DNA from: Paenibacillus faecalis
Lineage (GTDB): Bacteria; Bacillota; Bacilli; Paenibacillales; Paenibacillaceae
Assembly: GCF_900289175.1 (NCBI RefSeq)
Contig: NZ_LT985747.1
Location: 3,837,036 to 3,901,035 of the forward strand
Reading direction: 5' to 3'
DNA length: 64,000 nucleotides
Both the position numbers and the translations under genes were made by a program. Under the pieces are notes generated by a model. It worked only from the letters and a program-made list of their open reading frames with translations. It did no database searches and was not told the DNA's origin. Position 1 is the first letter of the stretch, and every line of letters begins with the position of its first letter. This document shows, piece by piece, positions 24,280 to 33,372 of the stretch.

Positions 24280-26313
24280 TTACTTCGTAAACAGCTTGAG
24301 TTCCTGCTCAAACACCTTCGCTTCCTGGCAGGCATACAAAATCAGTCCGACGCACCATGCGTGCGAAAGCGTCAGCATCATCCCCTTCGGCTGGAAGCAG
24401 TTCGTATTGTAGAAACGCTCAGTGACCATCCCTTTGTACGCATTGAAATCGCCATCCTCACGAGCGATAAACTGCAGGAAGCACGCAAGATGATCACGGG
24501 TGCGCTGCAAGTAGTAGTCGTCCTGTGTATAACGCCATAGACGCAGCGACTCCGGCACACAGAACAAACCGTAGTTGTGCAGGTGCTGATTGGATGGCGA
24601 TGCCTGATCTGCGCCGCGCGAACGGTAATCATATTGCTTCAGCAGTGTACGACGCGGAAACTCAAGATTGTACGACCAGCGGAACGTCATCATCCAATCG
24701 GCAGCTTTGGCCGCAAGGTTCAGCCATTCGCGGTCCTGAAATGTTTCATACAGCAGCACATAAGCGACCACAGCATTGTAGGCATCCTCGGATGTCGGCG
24801 TCAGATGCACATCCTCCGGCGCGCCATAGATAAGCTCGTTGTGGATAAACTTTTTGTAATAATGTCCTCCGCCGCGTGCCGCTTCCCTATAAGCCTCATT
24901 GCCAAACAGCGCCGCGCCTTCCAGCAGCGCCGCCATCCATAACAAACCGCCTGCGCCGTCCCATTCTTCAACCGTGCTGTTCTCCACGTGATAGTATGAT
25001 CCGAAGTTGCCGTCCTCGCGTTGGTGTGTGACCGCAAATTCAAGGTTTGAGCGGATTGCATGCTCCCAATCCGGATGATCATGCCCCTGCTCTCGTTCAA
25101 AAGAAAGTGCGCGGATCATGAACAACGTCGCTTCCGATACAGTCCGGGCCTGAACCCATGTCGACTTCGGATTCCAGCCCGAGCTCCAGCCTTTATCGAG
25201 CCTCCACTCTGCCCAAAACGTACCGCAAGGAGCCAGGCCTGTTGCGATTTTGTCGATGACACGCATGCCCGCTTTCGCATACTCTTCATTGCCATGCCGC
25301 CGTCCATACGTTAACAATGCATATGCATAAGGAACGCCGCTAACCCAACCCACATGCATGTGCGGGCGATCGCCCATTCCTTTCACGTTGTTGTTAAACT
25401 CGCGATCAAACGCAGCCGTTTCATATAGGATGCTGTGCTCCTCATTGTAGTGCCAATGATATAACCCATGTGCAGTCAGCTCAGCTGCTTCATCAAGTCC
25501 CATCCAAGGATTCAGTTCGTACCGCTGTTCATGTTCAGCATAGATGAAGCGCACGAACGGATCATAAGCATGGAGATCCGGTCCTGCCGCATACAGCCGG
25601 AATGAAAGTTCAATCGTTTCTCCCGGTTCAACACGGTATAACGGACAATCTGCCTCCTTCGGCTTGGACGACCCGTCAAAGACGACCGGCTCTTCACGGT
25701 AAGGAAAGTTCAGCCATACCTCGGTAGACTCCGCATTGCCGCGGAATCCAAGGCCGCTGATGCCCATAGCGGACATTTCATCTGTGTACATGCCCACGCA
25801 CATTCCGTCATTCCATGCGAATACAACAGGCATAGCACTGCGATCAGAACGGAATGACCAATAGTCGGAAACCATCTCTTCAGCTTTGCCGCCTTCGTAA
25901 TCGTATCGAGGGTAGGGGCGCTGATTATGTTTAAAGCGATTTTCCTGATAAAAAGCACCCGGGATCATCCATGTTGGTTTCCCTTCCCCAGCCAGCCGCC
26001 CCTTTACCGTTAAACCGAATTCCTTGGATGTGCTGCCTGTATAAGTAATGTTCATCGTTACCGCAACCGAAGAAGACGCTTCATCTTCTATCCATTCTGA
26101 TGACACTGTAAAGATGTCCGAGCTGCCAGAGCAGCGAAGCCCCTTTTCCATCTGCTCAATCTGTTGTACCGGAATAACTGCCGACAAGTCTTCACTGCCT
26201 TGCACCCTTAACAATCCTTCCAAAACAAATCGACTGTCCTGATGTCCTTCAGGAGCGATCAAGCTAAGCTCGTACTCTTTTTTATCCAGCTCTCGATATT
26301 GAAGTACACCCAT
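24280..26313 (-). CDS. Unclassified large protein, probable six-hairpin glycosidase
   Basis: 677 aa from the ATG at 26313 (CGGAGG upstream). No signal peptide, so it acts on imported substrate. The first 280 residues are beta-rich; from about 290 the protein is repeated helices with aromatic and acidic turns (HLHNYGLF, STWVQARTVSEATLF, EEWDGAGGLLWMAALLEGA, EDAYNAVVAYVLLYETF), the look of an (alpha/alpha)6 toroid glycosidase or lyase. I cannot place it in a specific family. It lies 30 bases upstream of the sugar kinase and downstream of the amidohydrolase, with the transporter behind, so a role in breaking down the imported sugar is likely. Confidence 0.6.
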   Translation of the reverse strand: MGVLQYRELDKKEYELSLIAPEGHQDSRFVLEGLLRVQGSEDLSAVIPVQQIEQMEKGLRCSGSSDIFTVSSEWIEDEASSSVAVTMNITYTGSTSKEFGLTVKGRLAGEGKPTWMIPGAFYQENRFKHNQRPYPRYDYEGGKAEEMVSDYWSFRSDRSAMPVVFAWNDGMCVGMYTDEMSAMGISGLGFRGNAESTEVWLNFPYREEPVVFDGSSKPKEADCPLYRVEPGETIELSFRLYAAGPDLHAYDPFVRFIYAEHEQRYELNPWMGLDEAAELTAHGLYHWHYNEEHSILYETAAFDREFNNNVKGMGDRPHMHVGWVSGVPYAYALLTYGRRHGNEEYAKAGMRVIDKIATGLAPCGTFWAEWRLDKGWSSGWNPKSTWVQARTVSEATLFMIRALSFEREQGHDHPDWEHAIRSNLEFAVTHQREDGNFGSYYHVENSTVEEWDGAGGLLWMAALLEGAALFGNEAYREAARGGGHYYKKFIHNELIYGAPEDVHLTPTSEDAYNAVVAYVLLYETFQDREWLNLAAKAADWMMTFRWSYNLEFPRRTLLKQYDYRSRGADQASPSNQHLHNYGLFCVPESLRLWRYTQDDYYLQRTRDHLACFLQFIAREDGDFNAYKGMVTERFYNTNCFQPKGMMLTLSHAWCVGLILYACQEAKVFEQELKLFTK

Positions 26314-26420
26314 GTCTATACCTCCGTTTGCAAAAAGAAACAACTGGGCCTCCTTGTTATTAAAAAGACGGCAGCGTTTCTTCGAAATATAAGCCTAACG
26401 TCACGTAAATCCTTTATAAA

Positions 26421-26457
26421 TAAAGGCCGAACCCCGGATGCTCCGGACTCCGGCCTC
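26421..26457 (-). terminator. Hairpin inside the island after the amidohydrolase
   Basis: AGGCCG/CGGCCT outer and CCGGA/TCCGG inner stems, followed on the minus strand by TTTATTTAT. It may partly separate the transporter unit from the enzyme genes. Confidence 0.7.
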
Positions 26458-26462
26458 AATAA

Positions 26463-27710
26463 TCACAGTTGGTAGAACTCAAGCAGATTATCCCGCAAAA
26501 TCCGGCGGGCAAATTCCTGTGCTTCATCCTCCGTCATATATCCTGCCAGCACTTTCTCTTCAAGCACTTCACCAATCGCTTGACGCGCCATTTTCGCATG
26601 GGCGAAAGTTCCTTCAATCTGGTTGTAATCTCCACCGAAGCCGAATATCTTCGTCTGCGGAACCATCTCAATCAATTGGTGCAAAAATTGCTTCGACGCT
26701 GTCGGTGAAATGATATACATCCAGGTCATGTCGGCATAGACGTTGGCAAAATTCTTGACAACTGATAAGTATGGAAACATATATGGAAACCCGCCATGAA
26801 GCAGTACAAATTGTGCATCCGGGTAGTCCAAAAATAGTGGAATCAAATCTGTCACTTGCGAGTTCGTAATGATATTGCCGTTATTCGATACACTGGTTTC
26901 ATGATGTCCGGTATGGATCTGTATCGGCAGCTTGCGCGCAATCGATGCGCGAATCACTTCATGAATAAGAAAATCCTGCAAAATAGCCGATTCCTGCTGA
27001 GTAATGCTTTCCTCCAGATAAAGACGGCTAAGACGGTTGAATATCCGTTCTGCATCTGCATACGTCGGTTTTTCTACGCGAAGCGTGCGCCAGTACGCAT
27101 GTCCCAGCTTGGTCGCCACCATTCCATCTGCCTTGTAACGGTCCATAAGCACATTCAGCGCGTCAATGTAATCTCTTAAGGAATGAATTCGTACACCGGA
27201 GCTTTGCTCCACCGCCTCGACATCTTTTAAAGTGCGTAATTTAAAATAGAAGTCAAGGAACATCACTGGCTTGAACCGCGCAAAATTCAGCTTTGTCGAC
27301 TGAACAAGCGTTATCGCCACATCGATTCCGGCTTGATCCAACACGTGATCGTACCATCCGTCATCGGCTGTTGCCGCAAGAACCTTCTCGTTTAATTCAA
27401 GAATACCCTGTTCGGTCCAGGTGCTTTCTCCATACAATTCATTTATGGCAAGTTGAAACGATTTTGCATAAGCTGTATTTTTGGTTCGATTCCAATACGT
27501 TAAAAACAGACGCGCCTTTTCTTCATTCGTCAGAGAAGTTCCGGGATGAAAAGTTCCCCTTTTCATCCCGGCTGTTACAAAGTCAGAATCCAAATAATGG
27601 AATAAGCTAAAAAAATCGGCTTTTTCTTTTTGACGAATGGAAGGCGGGCTTAAATGCTCGTGACCATCAATAATGCGAATGGTACGAATATAATCTTGTA
27701 TGCTGGACAT
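26463..27710 (-). CDS. Amidohydrolase-fold protein (COG2159/uronate-isomerase-like)
   Basis: 415 aa. Metal-binding elements of the amidohydrolase superfamily are seen: IIDGHEHL near the N-terminus (the HxH-like pair is His17 and His19), QIHTGHHE in the middle, LLHGGFPY, and FGFGGDYN near the C-terminus (the Asp of strand 8). Members include uronate isomerases and decarboxylases or lactonases of sugar acids. The ribosome binding site is weak (GGTGA). It follows the sugar-binding protein gene by 47 bases and is part of the transport operon, so it should act on the imported sugar or its breakdown product. The exact reaction cannot be read. Confidence 0.75.
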   Translation of the reverse strand: MSSIQDYIRTIRIIDGHEHLSPPSIRQKEKADFFSLFHYLDSDFVTAGMKRGTFHPGTSLTNEEKARLFLTYWNRTKNTAYAKSFQLAINELYGESTWTEQGILELNEKVLAATADDGWYDHVLDQAGIDVAITLVQSTKLNFARFKPVMFLDFYFKLRTLKDVEAVEQSSGVRIHSLRDYIDALNVLMDRYKADGMVATKLGHAYWRTLRVEKPTYADAERIFNRLSRLYLEESITQQESAILQDFLIHEVIRASIARKLPIQIHTGHHETSVSNNGNIITNSQVTDLIPLFLDYPDAQFVLLHGGFPYMFPYLSVVKNFANVYADMTWMYIISPTASKQFLHQLIEMVPQTKIFGFGGDYNQIEGTFAHAKMARQAIGEVLEEKVLAGYMTEDEAQEFARRILRDNLLEFYQL

Positions 27711-27757
27711 ATAGCGTCACCACTTTCCATTGCTTCTCATGTTGTTCCTTCACAGAT

Positions 27758-29062
27758 CTATTCGACACCTAATTCCGGATAATCGCTTTTCACTTGCTTT
27801 GTTACTTTCTCATATACTTCTTCATTCGTGCCGTTGTTGTCTATCGCTTCCAGTGATTGTTTCACAAAAATCTTCTGAATGTCTTCACTGTATTTGTCCG
27901 GAATCGTTGCCGGAATGCTCATCGAGATATCATAGTACATTCTCAAAATGTTCTGATCACCCGTATACTCCATTTTGAAACTATCCATGTTTTTCTCATA
28001 AACGGTCTTTAATGCAGGCATATTACCGGTTTTTTGCAAGTTATAATCCTGCCATTCCTCACTCGCAACAAACTTGATGAATTCATAAGCAAGTTCTTTG
28101 TTTTGGGATTTGGAGTAGATCGAACGATATGTACCGCCCATATAATATCCTTCCGGTCCCATCGCAATGCCGTACTTGCCAATAGCCTGATCATCCTTGT
28201 TGTCAACCATGAAACCTGCCCATGCCGGCATCGCTATCGCAATAACACTGCCATCATTAAGCGCATTGCCCCAGCCTGGAGTAAAGTAGCCAAGCTTGGC
28301 GTCCACACCGCTTTCACGGATTTCACGCTGGATATTCAGAACATCGTTCCATTTCGGGTCATAGTTGAATTTTCCATCCTTAACCCAAGGCTCGTTATGA
28401 TATTGATTGAAAAAGATAACATCTTCCGTATTGGTCAACAGGTGAACCTTGCCATCGCTTTCTTCTACAACCTTTTTGCCTAGTTCAATGATTTTATCCC
28501 AGCTGCTAAGCATTTCGGACACTTCAAGCGGATCGTCTGTACCCAAATATTTCTTTGCTTGCTCGCGGTTGTACCAAAAACCGCCTGGAGATGAGTGATC
28601 GGAGATCGCTTTTATCGCACCGTTCTCATCTTTACCGAGAGCCGCCACATAAGGAACATAATCCTTCAGCAATTCGTCAGCGCCCATCTTGGACAAATCT
28701 TCAACAAATGGTGAGTTGACGAATTTTCCGACATAGCTCCGCTCCAAATCAAAGATGTCCGGAGCATCCGAGCCTGTCTGCAAAGCGGTTTGCAGCTTCG
28801 TCTGATATTGGTCACCAGGGAACAGCTTTACGTCCACCTCGACCCCAGGGTGTTTCTCCATGAACTTGTTAGCCATCTCTTTCACTTGATCAAAAAATGA
28901 CCAGATAACCAGTTTACCTTGCAGCTCCCCGTTATTTTGTACGCTTTCTGTACCTTCAGACGACTGAGGGGATGCTTCTTCTTTCCCTCCGCCGCATGCC
29001 GACAGCAAGCCAACCATCAAAGTAAGAATAACTAGAATGGACCAAGATTTCATGCGTTTCAT
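27758..29062 (-). CDS. Sugar ABC transporter substrate-binding lipoprotein
   Basis: 434 aa from the ATG at 29062, with GAGGAG 9 bases upstream. A lipoprotein signal ends in LSAC followed by GGG. The mature part is a type-1 sugar-binding protein (LVIWSFFDQVKEMANKF, DAPDIFDLERSYVGKF, GFWYNREQAKKYLG, AMPAWAGFMV). It is of the CUT1 group that handles oligosaccharides and glycosides. It works with the two permeases encoded just upstream. The ligand is unknown; the neighbourhood includes a GH38 alpha-mannosidase, so an alpha-mannoside or related glycoside is one option. Confidence 0.9.
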   Translation of the reverse strand: MKRMKSWSILVILTLMVGLLSACGGGKEEASPQSSEGTESVQNNGELQGKLVIWSFFDQVKEMANKFMEKHPGVEVDVKLFPGDQYQTKLQTALQTGSDAPDIFDLERSYVGKFVNSPFVEDLSKMGADELLKDYVPYVAALGKDENGAIKAISDHSSPGGFWYNREQAKKYLGTDDPLEVSEMLSSWDKIIELGKKVVEESDGKVHLLTNTEDVIFFNQYHNEPWVKDGKFNYDPKWNDVLNIQREIRESGVDAKLGYFTPGWGNALNDGSVIAIAMPAWAGFMVDNKDDQAIGKYGIAMGPEGYYMGGTYRSIYSKSQNKELAYEFIKFVASEEWQDYNLQKTGNMPALKTVYEKNMDSFKMEYTGDQNILRMYYDISMSIPATIPDKYSEDIQKIFVKQSLEAIDNNGTNEEVYEKVTKQVKSDYPELGVE

Positions 29063-29159
29063 GTGCATTCACTCCTCGAAGTTGATGTGACTTTTTCTTA
29101 ATCTGCCAAACATTTGTAGAGCGTGACGTGATCACCTCCTGCTTGAAGTAAATCCTCTT

Positions 29160-29996
29160 TTATTCTTTTACAGCCCCGGCTGCTACCCCGCTAATCACCT
29201 TTTTCGAAGCTAACGAGAAGAAGACTAGTATAGGTAAAACCGAAATGAGAATGCCGACATACTGTGCACCATAATCGGTATTAAATTGGGTCTTGACCCC
29301 GGCAATCATAACAGGCAGCGGCTGCAAGTGGTTCTCAAATAGAATGATCATCGGTTCAAGGAAGCTGTTCCATTTTCCGATAAAAATGAATATCGCTAAT
29401 GTGGCTATACCAGGCATCATAATCGGGAAAATAAGGCGATGGAACATTTTCAATTCTCTACACCCGTCTACCCGGCCGGATTCAATAATCTCATTAGGGA
29501 CCGCACCATCCACGTACTGCTTTAGGAAGAATATACCGAAAGCATTCGCAATGGACGGCAGGATCAGCGGCCAATATGTATTCAAAAGATCCATCCCGCT
29601 GATCAGTCTGAAAAATCCGATAATCCCGAGCTGGCCCGGAATCATCATCGTACCCAGTACAAACATAAACAGCCACTTGGAGCCTTTAAATCTGAATTTG
29701 GCGAACCCGTAACCAGCCAGTGCCGAAAAGTAAACACCCAGCGCTGTCGAAGAGACGGCTATAATTACGCTGTTCAAAAAGCCGCGCCAAATATTAACGG
29801 CTTCCATGAGACGGCCATAGTTGTTAGAAAACTCTTCCCCGATCCAAAGCGGCAATGTCCGCGCAATATCCGAGTTCGAGTGCGTCGAAGTAACAATCAT
29901 GCTGTAGAATGGAACGATACATATGACTGCCACCAAGATTAAAAAGGCATATAGCAAACCTTTTCCCAATCTAAGTTTCCATATTGATGTAGACAT
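29160..29996 (-). CDS. CUT1 sugar ABC transporter permease (MalG type)
   Basis: 278 aa, six membrane segments, with the long SMIVTSTHSNSDIARTLPLW extracellular loop typical of MalG/UgpE proteins. The EAA loop is IIESGRVDGCRELKMFHRLIFP, with the conserved Gly of the DGC turn. It starts 13 bases after the companion permease. No ATPase gene is linked, so a shared MsmX-like ATPase must energise it. Confidence 0.9.
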   Translation of the reverse strand: MSTSIWKLRLGKGLLYAFLILVAVICIVPFYSMIVTSTHSNSDIARTLPLWIGEEFSNNYGRLMEAVNIWRGFLNSVIIAVSSTALGVYFSALAGYGFAKFRFKGSKWLFMFVLGTMMIPGQLGIIGFFRLISGMDLLNTYWPLILPSIANAFGIFFLKQYVDGAVPNEIIESGRVDGCRELKMFHRLIFPIMMPGIATLAIFIFIGKWNSFLEPMIILFENHLQPLPVMIAGVKTQFNTDYGAQYVGILISVLPILVFFSLASKKVISGVAAGAVKE

Positions 29997-30009
29997 CTTC
30001 GTTCCTCCT

Positions 30010-30885
30010 CTACTTGTTCATCTTCGATACTTTAGCTGATATGATCGAGAAAATAAGAATAATGACAAATGCTGCATAAGCGATGGCTGCACCATAACCA
30101 TAGTCAAACTTCTGGAAGGACATTTCATACAGGTACATGATCATCGTCAGCGTCGAATCTTCCGGTCCTCGTCCGAGCATCAACGGCGCATCAAAGATTT
30201 GTAAGCCTCCGATAACCGAGGTAATAATGGTAAATACGAGAACAGGCTTCAGCATCGGCAACGTAATCTTCATCGCAATCTTCCATTTGGAAGCACCGTC
30301 GATTTGAGCTGCTTCATATAATGAGTCGGGTATGGACTGCAGCCCTGCAATATACAGAAGCATGTTAAATCCAAAATACTGCCAGCACATCAATGCTGAA
30401 ATGATTAACCGGGATAGCATCGGATCGCCGAACCAGTTGATGTTCTCTTCGATAAGCCCGAGTCCCATCAACATTTTGTTAACAGAACCGGTCTGCCAAT
30501 CAAACATGAGCGCAAACATCACGCCAAGCGTAACTGGCGTTATAATGTTCGGAAAATAATAAACGGCACGAAAGAAATGCTTACCGCGGATAAACTTCTC
30601 ATTCAAGATGATCGCAAGCAAGAGCGCCAACGACAATTGCGGGATGATGGACACAATCCATATGATGAACGTGTTTGCAATGGATTTGAAAAAGAACGGA
30701 TCATTCAGCAGTCTTATGTAGTTGTCCGCCCCGATGAATACCGGATCATTAAAACCGTCCCACTTCATGAAACTTAAATAAAACGAGTACAAAATCGGTA
30801 CTAAACTAAAAATCAAAAAGATGATGAAGAACGGTGAAATGAATAAGTATCCGTATTTGGATTTGTTTAACTTAGATGAATTCAT
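30010..30885 (-). CDS. CUT1 sugar ABC transporter permease (MalF/UgpA type)
   Basis: 291 aa, six membrane segments, short N-terminus (MNSSKLNKSKYGYLFISPFF). The EAA loop is YEAAQIDGASKWKIAMKITLP. Extracellular WDGFNDPVFIGADNY is typical for this group. It follows the LacI regulator by 24 bases, so regulator and transporter form one operon with the lipoprotein, the amidohydrolase and the genes beyond. Confidence 0.92.
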   Translation of the reverse strand: MNSSKLNKSKYGYLFISPFFIIFLIFSLVPILYSFYLSFMKWDGFNDPVFIGADNYIRLLNDPFFFKSIANTFIIWIVSIIPQLSLALLLAIILNEKFIRGKHFFRAVYYFPNIITPVTLGVMFALMFDWQTGSVNKMLMGLGLIEENINWFGDPMLSRLIISALMCWQYFGFNMLLYIAGLQSIPDSLYEAAQIDGASKWKIAMKITLPMLKPVLVFTIITSVIGGLQIFDAPLMLGRGPEDSTLTMIMYLYEMSFQKFDYGYGAAIAYAAFVIILIFSIISAKVSKMNK

Positions 30886-30909
30886 ATTCGCTCCTCCTAC
30901 GAGAGAGTA

Positions 30910-31917
30910 TCAAACCAAGCTGCGGCAAGATTGCCTGATGACCATATTTGTTTTGAACAGATGCCGCTGGTACTTCATTTCAGATGTTTTCAGCAACTCC
31001 ATCATCATTTCGGCCGCTCTGCGCCCTATTTGATGAAGCGGCTGGTTAGCGGTTGTCAGACCAGGATTCACCCACGCGGACATCGGGATGTCATCAAACC
31101 CGATAAGGGAAAAGTCTTGTGGAACATGAAAACCTCGGTCATTCGCGGCACGGAGAGCACCGATGGCCATCTCGTCATTAGAGGCAATGACTGCTGTAAA
31201 TCCGCGACGCTCGCGTTCCAATAGCTGCATCATCGCCTCATACCCTCCCTCCTTGGACCAATTGGACGACACGATCCATTCAGGTCGGAACTCGATCGAC
31301 AGCGTTTGCAAAGCTGCTCTATACCCTGCCATCCTTTGGTGTGTGGCGGCTGCTGTATCCGGACCAGCAATATAAGCGATGTTGCGGTGCCCAATTTGAT
31401 GTAAATATTCCACTAATTCGTAAGTTCCGGAATAGTTGTCGACATCCACACTGTGTACTTCCTTGCACCCTGCATCATCACCGATGAGAATGATAGGATA
31501 AGGAATTTCCTGAATGGCCGCTATAAGGTCTTCGTCCCGCTTATAAAAGCTGACCATAATTAAACCATCAACTTCACCCTCATACAGCATGTTCAAATAC
31601 TCTTTCTCCTGCTTCTTGTTGCTCTTACGACTGAAGAAAACGCATTGATAGCCATGCTGATTCGTAATCACTTCAATCTCACTGATTATTGTCGAATAAA
31701 AATAGTTCGAAATATCATCTACGACGATTCCGATGTTGAGCGTACGACTCGAAGCAAGTCGCCTGGCATTCATGTTCGGGTGATAATTCAATTCCTTAAT
31801 GGCTTGAACGATCGCTTCTTCGGTCTTCTTCTTTACTCGTTGACCATTCAAGAAACGGGACACTGTACTTTTGGATGTATTCGCTTGTTTAGCGACATCT
31901 TTGATAGTCGGATTCAA
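30910..31917 (-). CDS. LacI-family regulator of the island transporter
   Basis: 335 aa starting at TTG (31917) with AAAGGAGGAG 6 bases upstream. Helix-turn-helix TIKDVAKQANTSKSTVSRFL; effector domain with VVDDISNYFYSTIISEIE and SLIGFDDIPMSAWVNPGLTT. First gene of the transport operon, likely autoregulated through the GGGAACG-type boxes in the upstream spacer. Different from the two maltodextrin-type regulators, with less similarity in the effector domain, so it senses another sugar. Confidence 0.92.
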   Translation of the reverse strand: MNPTIKDVAKQANTSKSTVSRFLNGQRVKKKTEEAIVQAIKELNYHPNMNARRLASSRTLNIGIVVDDISNYFYSTIISEIEVITNQHGYQCVFFSRKSNKKQEKEYLNMLYEGEVDGLIMVSFYKRDEDLIAAIQEIPYPIILIGDDAGCKEVHSVDVDNYSGTYELVEYLHQIGHRNIAYIAGPDTAAATHQRMAGYRAALQTLSIEFRPEWIVSSNWSKEGGYEAMMQLLERERRGFTAVIASNDEMAIGALRAANDRGFHVPQDFSLIGFDDIPMSAWVNPGLTTANQPLHQIGRRAAEMMMELLKTSEMKYQRHLFKTNMVIRQSCRSLV

Positions 31918-31952
31918 ATTCTAGCTCCTCCTTTCTAAAAGACCCCCTTTTT

Positions 31953-31966
31953 TGGGAACGGTTTCA
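31953..31966. promoter_or_regulatory. Candidate secondary LacI operator
   Basis: TGGGAACGGTTTCA, an imperfect palindrome with the central CG of LacI-family sites, 36 bases before the regulator start. Confidence 0.4.
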
Positions 31967-32078
31967 TTTTGTTTTTTTAAAAATTACATTCCTCTGTTTT
32001 CATTTGATAATATTAACTATTATCGTGTTTCATTCATCTTATAGAGATTCGAAAGAGCTTATAAAACTTACCTATTAT

Positions 32079-32120
32079 TGGGTACGTTCCCATTATGAAA
32101 AAACGCTTTCAGGAACGCAA
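32079..32120 (-). promoter_or_regulatory. Promoter with LacI-type operator
   Basis: On the minus strand TTGCGT (32115-32120) and CATAAT (32092-32097) are 17 bases apart. Immediately downstream lies TGGGAACGTACCCA (32079-32092), nearly a perfect palindrome with a central CG. The placement fits repression by the LacI regulator it precedes. Confidence 0.6.
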
Positions 32121-32361
32121 TATCATCATACCTAAATTCCAAAACACTGTCAACTGCAAATCCGTTATAAAACCAAATTAATTGACCGATTATGACGTTT
32201 ATATGAATGCAAACCGTTAGGAAAACGATTTATTCATATGGTTTAGTATGTTATTTGATAAAGTGACTGATTGCGACGGGTTTAATTGGCGATTGTTACC
32301 TTGTAAGTAAAAGTCAAGTTCTGAAGCTTATTTGAACTATAGAACTGTTGCTATTCAGAGT

Positions 32362-33372
32362 CTAGGCTTCGCTCATGCTTGGCATCATCTGTTTTCTTCG
32401 GTCTTTCGCCTTCAGTGCATGCAAAGCGACCGACAAGCTGGCATAGTCGCCTATATTTTCCCCCAATCCCGCCGGCACAATATCACAAACAGCGGCACTA
32501 TATGACAGCACTTCCTCATGAAACGTTTTCTGAACGATCGGCTCGAGTATGGCTTGCTGCCGCCCATAAATACTGCCAATGACAATGCGCTGCGGGTTTA
32601 AAATATCCACCAGCATAGCTAAACCACGCCCTAACTGAACTCCAACTGTATGGAACACGGCCAGCGCCGTAACGTCTCCCGCTTGAGCCGCCTCTCCAAC
32701 CTTTTTCGTCGTGATCTCATCCATCTTGTCCATACTGCTGCAATATAGCGGAGTAACCCCGTTCATCAATGCTTTCTTCGCCCGAGCAGCAGCCAGTCTT
32801 GCAATCCCGCCACCGCTGCAAAAGCCTTCAAACGATCCGGCTTTCCCATAACCGATCGGACCGTCATGCTCCATCCTTACATGACCAACTTCTCCGGCCA
32901 TGTCGTTCGTGCCGCTGTATAGCTTACCATCCAGAATAAGCCCTGCTCCCATGCCCGTGCCGAAGGTCAAAAAGATCATATTCCTTGTACCGCGTCCTGC
33001 TCCCCACGTCCATTCTGCCAGTGCGCAAGCATTGGCATCATTCTGGAGCGCGACCGGGATACCAAATCTTTCGCGAACAGGGGTAACCACATCAAATGCA
33101 TCCCAATTCGGCAAATTTGGCGGTCTGTGGACCTTGCCGCTTTGGCTGTCCAGCGGACCTCCACAGCTGATTCCCGCCGCCCTAACAAGTACGCCCTGCT
33201 TGCGCTGTAGCTGTTCTAGCAAGTCCATCATAGCTGTAAGCGCGGCAGACGGACTCGATGGTGTCGGAAACTGCTCCTTGTCTATGATGCTGACCGTACC
33301 CAGCTCGTCCAAACGGCCAATAGAAACGGCGCACTTCGTTCCTCCAATATCTAATCCGGCAATATGCATCAT
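32362..33372 (-). CDS. ROK-family sugar kinase
   Basis: 336 aa from the ATG at 33372, overlapping the stop of the SIS gene (ATGA), with GGAGGAGG 10 bases upstream. The ATP-binding GLDIGGTKCAVSIG and the catalytic LQNDANACALAEW are clear, as is FLTFGTGMGAGLI. The usual zinc motif CxCGxxGC is replaced: after EHDGP the text is IGYGKAGSFEGFCSGGGI, so all three cysteines are lost (Ile, Tyr, Ser). It probably phosphorylates a hexose or hexosamine released in the cell. Coupled to the SIS isomerase, it likely acts on the same substrate series. Confidence 0.88.
   Translation of the reverse strand: MMHIAGLDIGGTKCAVSIGRLDELGTVSIIDKEQFPTPSSPSAALTAMMDLLEQLQRKQGVLVRAAGISCGGPLDSQSGKVHRPPNLPNWDAFDVVTPVRERFGIPVALQNDANACALAEWTWGAGRGTRNMIFLTFGTGMGAGLILDGKLYSGTNDMAGEVGHVRMEHDGPIGYGKAGSFEGFCSGGGIARLAAARAKKALMNGVTPLYCSSMDKMDEITTKKVGEAAQAGDVTALAVFHTVGVQLGRGLAMLVDILNPQRIVIGSIYGRQQAILEPIVQKTFHEEVLSYSAAVCDIVPAGLGENIGDYASLSVALHALKAKDRRKQMMPSMSEA

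Larger units (their letters stand above)
31918..32361. other. Regulatory spacer upstream of the LacI-transporter operon
   Basis: 444 bases, AT-rich. It holds the TTG-start ribosome binding site, an operator half-palindrome at 31953-31966 and a promoter/operator at 32079-32120. No gene is seen. Confidence 0.6.
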
